A DNA stretch of 6,397 nucleotides from contig CAKONI010000016.1 of assembly GCA_934097105.1 (NCBI GenBank), forward strand, positions 1 through 6,397. Direction: 5' to 3'. Below, piece after piece: positions 1 to 4,302 of this stretch; position 1 is the stretch's first letter; the number at the start of each line of letters is the position of its first letter. Origin of the DNA: an uncultured Bacilli bacterium. Its GTDB lineage: Bacteria > Bacillota_I > Bacilli_A > RF39 > UBA660. Below the pieces are notes generated by a model. The model searched no databases. It was given only the letters and a program-made list of their open reading frames with translations, and was not told the DNA's origin. The translations under genes were made by a program, and so were the position numbers.

Positions 1-2
1 TA

Positions 3-506
3 ACAAGGAAGATTAGTAATTATACAAGTGATGGTATTGAGTATAGGCATGTTGAATGTAGTATGCATCCACATGATGTTAAACTTGATAATTTTGATCT
101 TGATGCGAGGACATTAATTAATTTTAATACTTTTAACCCATGTATTAATCCTGGATATACTGGTAGTAAGTTAGAAGTTTCAAGAAAATATTTAGATGTT
201 GCTAGTGTTAGGTATGAAGAATATGAAGGAAATAGTTTGAAAAAAAGAGTATCTGGTGATGGTCCTATATATTCACAGCATAGTTTGGGTAAACTTCCAG
301 ATGGTTTTATGGGTAGAGATGACTATGTTATTCCACCTCTTTCTGAAGATAGTATTAATGAAATGATTTCAAGAGAGAAAAATCCAAAAATAGCGGAAGG
401 TTTACGTAAGTATTATACTGCTGGAAGAAGTACTTATTCTTATGATCCTTCAACTGCTCCTGATTACGAATATTATTCTTCTGATTCTGTTAATAGATCT
501 AGATAA
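3..506 (+). CDS. C-terminal part of an unrecognised protein (5' end outside the window)
   Basis: The frame is open from the first bases of the window, giving 167 visible residues before a TAA at 504-506. An ATG exists at 63, but nothing resembling a Shine-Dalgarno lies 5-12 bases before it, so I read this as the end of a longer gene that enters from the left. I do not recognise the family. The visible part is hydrophilic, has no membrane segment, and ends in a tail rich in Tyr, Ser, Asp and Pro. Near its start, HPHDVKLDNF has the D-x-K-x-x-N spacing of a protein kinase catalytic loop (HRDLKPEN). It is followed by INF, where kinases have DFG, and then by PGYTG, loosely like the activation-segment end. 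These matches are degenerate, so a kinase or pseudokinase is only a weak suggestion. T-ending codons match the other + strand genes. The gene ends at a shared terminator. Confidence 0.75.
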   Translation, partial: TRKISNYTSDGIEYRHVECSMHPHDVKLDNFDLDARTLINFNTFNPCINPGYTGSKLEVSRKYLDVASVRYEEYEGNSLKKRVSGDGPIYSQHSLGKLPDGFMGRDDYVIPPLSEDSINEMISREKNPKIAEGLRKYYTAGRSTYSYDPSTAPDYEYYSSDSVNRSR

Positions 507-510
507 TATA

Positions 511-538
511 AAAAAACTGTAATTTTACAGTTTTTTTT
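511..538. terminator. Bidirectional rho-independent terminator between convergent genes
   Basis: The stem pairs CTGTA (517-521) with TACAG (526-530) around the loop ATTT. It is extended by AAAAAA (511-516) pairing with TTTTTT (531-536). A run of eight T follows on the + strand and seven T on the - strand, so it can stop the left-hand gene and the deformylase gene alike. The deformylase stop codon (537-539) lies within its T tract. Confidence 0.85.
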
Positions 539-1088
539 ATATTGGTCTATATTTATTTTGATCTTTGTAGGGATCTTTTTTGTCAATTTTATCTATGAAT
601 AAAATTCCATCTAGATGGTCTAATTCATGTTGAAAGGCTATTGCTAGTTCTTCTCTTCCTCTTACTTTTATTTTATTTCCGTTTATGTCATAGCCTTCAA
701 TTGTTACTCTTGCATGTCTTGGTACAATTCCTTCTGTTTCTCTATTTATACTAAGGCAACCTTCGCCTTCTTCTACATAAATCATTTCTTCTGATTTTGA
801 TATTATTTTTGGGTTTATTAAGATATAGTTTTTAAATGTTTCTTTTTCTTCTTGTTCATGTACTATTACGAAGTACCTTTTATCTATTCCTAATTGGATA
901 GCGGCCATACCCATTCCTGGTCTTAAATTATATTTTTCTGATAGTTCTTCTATTTGACTATTTGTTAGATATTCTATCATTAAATCTATTGTATCTTTGT
1001 CTTCTTTTGTTAATGGAAATTTTACTTCTTTACTAATTTTTCTTAGTCTTTTATCTTTTTCATCTAAAATATCTTTATTTTTTAACAT
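537..1088 (-). CDS. def: Peptide deformylase, type 2
   Basis: This enzyme removes the formyl group from the N-terminal formyl-methionine of nascent proteins at the ribosome, the step before methionine aminopeptidase. It is a soluble metalloenzyme, usually with Fe2+. All three family motifs are present. Motif 1 is GMGMAAIQ at residues 58-65, with the Gln that helps form the oxyanion hole. Motif 2 is EGCLS at 109-113, with metal ligand Cys111. Motif 3 is HELDH at 154-158, with ligands His154 and His158 and catalytic Glu155. The 183-residue length and the long segment before motif 1 match the type 2 enzymes of Gram-positive bacteria. The ATG at 1088 is preceded by GAGGTGG (1099-1093), which supports this start. 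It has its own promoter, though read-through from the sortase gene 57 bp upstream is possible. Nothing in it looks broken. Confidence 0.97.
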   Translation of the reverse strand: MLKNKDILDEKDKRLRKISKEVKFPLTKEDKDTIDLMIEYLTNSQIEELSEKYNLRPGMGMAAIQLGIDKRYFVIVHEQEEKETFKNYILINPKIISKSEEMIYVEEGEGCLSINRETEGIVPRHARVTIEGYDINGNKIKVRGREELAIAFQHELDHLDGILFIDKIDKKDPYKDQNKYRPI

Positions 1089-1092
1089 ACTA

Positions 1093-1120
1093 CCACCTCA
1101 ATGACAAGTGTATTATAGCA
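1093..1120 (-). promoter_or_regulatory. def promoter (extended -10) and ribosome binding site
   Basis: On the minus strand TGC precedes a perfect TATAAT (1117-1112), forming an extended -10 element. The -35 position (TATTAA, about 1140-1135) is poor, as is common with extended -10 promoters. Transcription should start near 1105. GAGGTGG at 1099-1093 is the Shine-Dalgarno, four bases before the ATG. The leader would be only about 17 bases. Confidence 0.65.
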
Positions 1121-1145
1121 TATTTTTTTGAAAATTAATAGGTTT

Positions 1146-1964
1146 TTATTTTTTTTCTCTTTTTATTAATTTTGCGTGTAATACTACTTTGTCTTTTTTA
1201 TTGTAACATGTTGATAATGTTAATATATCATCTGTTTCACTTATTGTTGTGTTGAAATCGTGGTAACTTCTTTTTAGTAATTTGTCTGCGAATGTTTTAA
1301 ATTCTTTGTTATTACTGAAATCTATTTGTAAGTAGTCACTTGTTGTTGGTATATGATATACGCTGAATACTTGCCATAGGGTGTTTTCGTATTCTGTTGA
1401 TAGACGTATTACGTAGTTGTCTGTATTGTTCATCCATTCACTTTTTACGATATTTCTTAATGAACCGAACATAGTATTATCATACATTCCATGGGCATAT
1501 ATTATTGTATTTCTGTTTTCTAGTGACATGTTATTTCTATAATCTAGGAATACCCATCCGGCTTGATTATAACTTTTGTCGAAGGAATGGTTTAAATAAA
1601 AATCATTGTTTTCTCCTTGAACGAAGGGATAGTTTATATTTGTTCCTTTTACTTGTATCCATCCGACGGTTTCTTCATTTTTCTTTTTTAGCTTGGTAAA
1701 GTCTACATTAATTAGTTTCATTTTTATGTAGTCCCAGTATGGATTACTTTTTTTTATGTTTTTTTGTTTTATAATTTCTGTATTTTGATTGTCATCTATT
1801 TCTGTTATGTTTGCTAATTTTTCTGTGTCTTGGTTTTTTGTTTTGTTAGAATTTATTATCCATTTTGCTATATTTATGGATGAGAATATAAGTATTAGGG
1901 TTAATACTATTAATAATATTTTTAATATTAAATTTTTTTTATTTTCTTTCTTTTTCTTTTTCAT
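1146..1964 (-). CDS. srtB: Class B sortase with Lys at the catalytic Arg position
   Basis: Sortases are membrane-anchored cysteine transpeptidases that cut a sorting signal in secreted proteins and join the protein to peptidoglycan or to a pilus subunit. The protein has a Lys-rich N-terminus, one membrane segment at about residues 11-37, a polar linker to about 75, then the catalytic domain outside the cell. Class B features are the GWIQVKGTNINYPFVQ segment (101-116), YAHG with catalytic His158, and TLSTC with catalytic Cys253. The catalytic Arg expected just before the last beta strand is not there. The segment reads CYNKKDKVVLHAKL, placing Lys259 at that position, and no other Arg lies between Cys253 and the C-terminal tail. 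At 272 residues it is full length for the class. Its start is supported by AAAGGA (1978-1973), eight bases before the ATG. No substrate with a sorting motif is visible in the window. No terminator separates it from def. Confidence 0.93.
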   Translation of the reverse strand: MKKKKKENKKNLILKILLIVLTLILIFSSINIAKWIINSNKTKNQDTEKLANITEIDDNQNTEIIKQKNIKKSNPYWDYIKMKLINVDFTKLKKKNEETVGWIQVKGTNINYPFVQGENNDFYLNHSFDKSYNQAGWVFLDYRNNMSLENRNTIIYAHGMYDNTMFGSLRNIVKSEWMNNTDNYVIRLSTEYENTLWQVFSVYHIPTTSDYLQIDFSNNKEFKTFADKLLKRSYHDFNTTISETDDILTLSTCYNKKDKVVLHAKLIKREKK

Positions 1965-1972
1965 TTTTGTTT

Positions 1973-1994
1973 TCCTTTCTTATATATAATAACA
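1973..1994 (-). promoter_or_regulatory. Possible sortase promoter and ribosome binding site
   Basis: Just past the terminator of the upstream small gene, the minus strand has TG-T-TATTAT (1994-1986), an extended -10-like element with no good -35. AAAGGA at 1978-1973 is a plausible Shine-Dalgarno. The predicted start point (about 1979) would leave the ribosome binding site almost at the RNA 5' end, so the promoter call is weak, while the binding site is reasonable. Confidence 0.35.
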
Positions 1995-2015
1995 TATTTT
2001 TTTATTTTTTTCATT

Positions 2016-2039
2016 AAAAAAGAAGAGGTTTTCCTCTTC
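2016..2039 (-). terminator. Rho-independent terminator of the small YjcZ-type gene
   Basis: Read on the minus strand, GAAGAGG (2039-2033) pairs with CCTCTTC (2028-2022) around an AAAA loop and is followed directly by six T (2021-2016). It begins 11 bases after the TAA of the small gene. The + strand copy lacks a following T run, so it is one-directional. Confidence 0.85.
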
Positions 2040-2050
2040 CTTGTTGGTTA

Positions 2051-2203
2051 TTAGTTCCAGTTTCTTGCACCGATTATTATGATAAGTAAGATAAATAGTA
2101 CTAGAATTATAGCGTATCCATTTGAGTATCCTCCGTAGTATCCATAGTTTGCTGTTTGTCCACAACAACCTGAACCGTAACCATAAGAGTTTCCGTAATA
2201 CAT
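2051..2203 (-). CDS. YjcZ-family tiny transmembrane peptide (50 aa)
   Basis: This small gene encodes a 50-residue protein. Residues 1-30 are rich in Gly and Tyr (nine Tyr, nine Gly) with a Cys-Cys pair at 13-14. Residues 31-45 form one membrane segment, LVLFILLIIIIGA preceded by AII, and a short ARNWN tail closes the protein. The hydrophobic part closely matches the ALIVVLFILLIIVGA core of the tiny Bacillus membrane peptides (YjcZ family, often labelled as sporulation proteins). The function of most members is unknown. Two ATGs are in frame. I chose the one at 2203 because AGGAGG (2215-2210) sits six bases before it and touches the other at 2209. It has its own promoter and terminator, so it is a single-gene unit. 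The promoter looks like an ordinary sigma-A type, so a sporulation role is not shown here. Confidence 0.88.
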   Translation of the reverse strand: MYYGNSYGYGSGCCGQTANYGYYGGYSNGYAIILVLFILLIIIIGARNWN

Positions 2204-2209
2204 AAACAT

Positions 2210-2242
2210 CCTCCTTTTTTTTATCTAATATAGTTTATTATA
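2210..2242 (-). promoter_or_regulatory. Promoter and start-deciding ribosome binding site of the YjcZ-type gene
   Basis: The minus strand carries a perfect TATAAT at 2242-2237. The best -35 match, at about 2266-2260, is weak and overlaps the palindrome in the ftsW promoter. Transcription should start near 2230. The perfect AGGAGG at 2215-2210 is six bases from the ATG at 2203 and rules out the ATG at 2209, which it directly abuts. Confidence 0.6.
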
Positions 2243-2254
2243 ATTCCTCTGGTT

Positions 2255-2283
2255 TTGACACTATAAAAGTCTAGTCTTTTAAA
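2255..2283 (+). promoter_or_regulatory. Sigma-A-type promoter of ftsW
   Basis: A perfect -35 TTGACA (2255-2260) is followed by a 17-base spacer and a -10 TTTAAA (2278-2283), which matches four of six consensus bases. Transcription would start near 2290 and give a leader of about 34 bases. GAGG at 2313-2316 is seven bases before the ATG at 2324. Confidence 0.65.
2264..2281. repeat. 18-bp near-palindrome inside the ftsW promoter, possible operator
   Basis: TAAAAGtCTAGtCTTTTA is symmetric about the central CTAG, with one non-matching T in each half (2270 and 2275). It fills most of the spacer between the -35 and -10 and enters the -10 itself, and it also reaches the -35 region of the divergent small gene. 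That is a classic place for a repressor. No regulator gene is visible nearby, so operator function is inference. Confidence 0.4.
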
Positions 2284-2323
2284 AATTGTTTTTTTGTGTT
2301 ATCATATTTTATGAGGTAATGTT

Positions 2324-3463
2324 ATGATAAAGATAATAAAGGGTATTGATAAACCGCTTTTAATTATATCAATTATTTTATTTGCTCTGGGACTTATTAC
2401 TATTTTTTCAGCGTCAAATGTTACTGCTTATATGCTTAATGATGCTGATCCTAGTAGGTATTTTGTTAAGGAACTTTTTTTCCTTTTGGTGGGACTTTTT
2501 GTTTCTTATATTTTGATTCATATTCCTACGAGTAAGTATGCTGTTTTTTCGTGGATTATGGTTTTTATTATAGGGGCAGTAATTGTTATTTTGTCTTTAC
2601 TTGGTCATGTTATAAATGGTATGAGTGGATGGATTAATTATAATGGTTTGGGTATTCAACCTAGTGAGTTTGCAAAGGTTGCTATTATTCCACTTTTTGC
2701 TACTTTTTATGAGAGTAATTTTAGGAGTAAGGATAATTTTGCTAAGATGATGATTCCTGTTTTTATTGCTATTTTTTTGGCGGGAACAATAGTTTTTCAA
2801 GGTGATTTGGGGACAGCAATTATTTTCATGGGTCTTTGTATTTTGATGTTTTTCTTTTCACCGATTAGTAAAAAAATTAAAACTAAGATTTTTGTTTTTG
2901 GCGCTGTGGTGATTGGAATTTTGGTTTTGGTTTTATTATGTTTTGGTAATAAAATAATACCTGAAAATAAACTTGAGAGATTTAATTTTAAGGATCCTTG
3001 TAGTAGGTATATTACTTATGGTAACCAACTTTGTAATGGATATATTGCTATGAATGGTGGAGGAATTGCTGGGAAAGGTCTTGGAAATAGTACTCAAAAG
3101 TATTTGTATTTGCCTGAGGCTCATACTGATTTTGTTTTTGCAATTTATGTTGAGGAGACTGGTGCTTTTGGGGCTTTAATTCTTTTTGGACTTTATTTTT
3201 CTTTGATTGTTAGGATTATTGTTATTGGAAAAAGGTCTCCTTTGATCAGGGGTAGTCTTATTTGTTATGGAGTTAGTTTTTATATTTTTATGCATATTGT
3301 TGTAAATCTTACTGGGGTTACGGGACTGCTTCCTATGACGGGTGTTCCTCTTCCTTTTATGAGTTATGGTGGTAGTGTTTGTTGGTGTATTTTGCTTGCA
3401 CTTATGATGGTTCAGAGAGTTGCTTATGAAAATAATAGAAAAAATGTTAGAAAAGTTTCTTGA
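2324..3463 (+). CDS. ftsW: FtsW/SpoVE-type SEDS peptidoglycan glycosyltransferase
   Basis: SEDS proteins polymerise lipid II into glycan strands together with a class B penicillin-binding protein; FtsW works at the division septum and RodA in the side wall. This 379-residue protein is mostly membrane helices, about ten in all. Family marks are IFSAS at about 27-31, GWIN..GLGIQPSEFAK at 102-118, QGDLGTA at 159-165, GKGLGNSTQKYLYLPEAHTDF at 250-270 with the conserved catalytic Asp269, EETG at 277-280, and GVTGLLPMTGVPLPFMSYGGS at 331-351. The LPEAHTDF form and the MTGVPLPFMSYGGS ending favour FtsW over RodA, though SpoVE and RodA cannot be fully excluded. The loop before the GLG motif has two Cys (226 and 237). 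It is expressed from its own promoter, and its TGA stop at 3461-3463 lies in the loop of a strong terminator, so it is probably a single-gene unit. A second TGA follows two codons later. Confidence 0.93.
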   Translation: MIKIIKGIDKPLLIISIILFALGLITIFSASNVTAYMLNDADPSRYFVKELFFLLVGLFVSYILIHIPTSKYAVFSWIMVFIIGAVIVILSLLGHVINGMSGWINYNGLGIQPSEFAKVAIIPLFATFYESNFRSKDNFAKMMIPVFIAIFLAGTIVFQGDLGTAIIFMGLCILMFFFSPISKKIKTKIFVFGAVVIGILVLVLLCFGNKIIPENKLERFNFKDPCSRYITYGNQLCNGYIAMNGGGIAGKGLGNSTQKYLYLPEAHTDFVFAIYVEETGAFGALILFGLYFSLIVRIIVIGKRSPLIRGSLICYGVSFYIFMHIVVNLTGVTGLLPMTGVPLPFMSYGGSVCWCILLALMMVQRVAYENNRKNVRKVS

Positions 3464-3486
3464 GAGTGAAATTTTTCTTTTTTTTT
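3449..3486 (+). terminator. Rho-independent terminator overlapping the end of ftsW
   Basis: AGAAAAGTTTC (3449-3459) pairs with GAAATTTTTCT (3468-3478): eleven pairs with a single G-U wobble, around an eight-base loop that contains the ftsW stop codon. Nine T (3478-3486) follow. It separates ftsW from comEA. Confidence 0.85.
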
Positions 3487-3492
3487 GGAAAA

Positions 3493-3506
3493 ACTTTAGG
3501 TAAAGT
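3493..3506. repeat. 14-bp palindrome upstream of comEA, possible operator
   Basis: ACTTTA and TAAAGT are perfect inverted arms separated by GG. The site lies seven bases after the ftsW terminator T run and 37 bases before the comEA start. A two-base centre is tight for an RNA hairpin, so a protein-binding DNA site is the likelier reading. I find no convincing -35/-10 pair in 3487-3543, so where transcription of comEA starts relative to this site is unclear. Confidence 0.35.
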
Positions 3507-3515
3507 GATTGATGA

Positions 3516-3539
3516 CTCCTAATAGTATGGTAGGAGGTG
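3516..3539 (+). promoter_or_regulatory. comEA ribosome binding site within a potential masking hairpin
   Basis: The strong Shine-Dalgarno AGGAGGTG (3532-3539) precedes the ATG at 3544. Its first bases, within TAGGAG (3531-3536), are perfectly complementary to CTCCTA (3516-3521), leaving a nine-base loop. Folding would hide the ribosome binding site, so translation may be gated. The pairing is seen directly; regulation is inferred. Confidence 0.45.
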
Positions 3540-3543
3540 TTTT

Positions 3544-4302
3544 ATGGAAAAGTTTTATGAGATATTTGATAAGTATCGTAATTATATTTTATCTTTTATA
3601 TTACTTGTGCTTATGATTGTTAGTGAGTTTTTATTATTTTACTATTTTTCTAATAATTTTTCTGATATTAATGATAAATTAAAAGAGAAAGATAAGACTT
3701 TAGTTTCTAAAAAAACTGTTAAGAGTGAAAAACTTGTTATTGATATCAAAGGACAGGTTAAAAAGCCGGGTGTTTATTTTATGGAAGATGGTGATAGGGT
3801 TATTGATGTTGTTAAAAAAGCGGGAGGTTTTACTGTTTATGCTGATACTAGTGCGAATAATTTAGGTATGAAAGTTAAAGATGAAATGGTTATTGTCATT
3901 TATAGTGAAAAGGAAATTAATGATTATTTGGCTGTTAAGGAAAAGGAGAAAAATGTTTATGAAAAGTGTAGTTCTGATATTTCTTCGAATGGTTCGTGTG
4001 TTTCTGATTTTTCGATTAATTCTAGTTTAGATGATGAGAAGGATTCTAAGGATGTTTCATCAAAGGAGACTTCTGATAATGGTACTAGTGATAAGGCTTC
4101 TGATAATTCTAAGAAACTTGTTTCTATTAATACCGCTAGTAAGGAGGAACTTATGACAGTTTCTGGAATTGGAGAATCTAAGGCTTTAAGTATTATTGAA
4201 TATAGAAAGACTAAACGATTTGAAAAGATTGAGGATATTAAAAATGTTTCTGGAATAGGGGATAAACTTTTTGAAAAGATTAAAGAGTATATTACAATCT
4301 AG
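3544..4302 (+). CDS. comEA: ComEA competence protein, DNA receptor
   Basis: ComEA is the membrane-anchored receptor that binds incoming double-stranded DNA on the outer face of the cell membrane and passes it to the ComEC channel during natural transformation. The order of parts is standard. There is one membrane segment at about residues 14-36, a short charged stretch, an SLBB domain at about 64-124 (GQVKKPGVYFMEDGDRVIDV is its typical opening), a Ser/Asp/Lys-rich low-complexity linker at about 140-191, then a double helix-hairpin-helix DNA-binding domain at 193-252. That last domain has two VSGIG hairpins (206-210 and 235-239) and the usual SINTASKEEL lead-in. The linker has two Cys (142 and 152) that could form a disulphide. 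The 252-residue length is slightly above that of B. subtilis ComEA. The ATG has a perfect AGGAGG six bases ahead. The gene overlaps comEC by 32 bp. There is no comEB-like gene between them. Confidence 0.95.
   Translation: MEKFYEIFDKYRNYILSFILLVLMIVSEFLLFYYFSNNFSDINDKLKEKDKTLVSKKTVKSEKLVIDIKGQVKKPGVYFMEDGDRVIDVVKKAGGFTVYADTSANNLGMKVKDEMVIVIYSEKEINDYLAVKEKEKNVYEKCSSDISSNGSCVSDFSINSSLDDEKDSKDVSSKETSDNGTSDKASDNSKKLVSINTASKEELMTVSGIGESKALSIIEYRKTKRFEKIEDIKNVSGIGDKLFEKIKEYITI

Noticed and set aside
63..506. ATG at 63 as the true start of the first gene
   Set aside because: There is no ribosome binding site and the frame stays open upstream to the window edge, so a longer gene is more likely.
1505..1989. 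Two + strand open frames of 64 and 66 residues
   Set aside because: They are antisense shadows of the sortase gene; their hydrophobic look comes from the complement of Lys/Asn-rich codons, and neither has a ribosome binding site.
1980..2168. 62-residue minus-strand open frame
   Set aside because: It overlaps the YjcZ-type gene in another frame, runs through its terminator, has no ribosome binding site, and its composition is not protein-like.
2597..3124. Minus-strand open frames opposite ftsW
   Set aside because: They lie wholly antisense to a well-supported gene, show no family resemblance and have no start signals.
3461..3500. Reassigned TGA (Trp) extending ftsW
   Set aside because: All Trp codons checked are TGG, a second TGA follows two codons later, and a terminator sits at this point, so TGA is a normal stop.
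4060..4130. Repeat array in the comEA linker
   Set aside because: Recurring TCTGATAAT-like units reflect a Ser/Asp-rich low-complexity linker and are not a regular tandem repeat.
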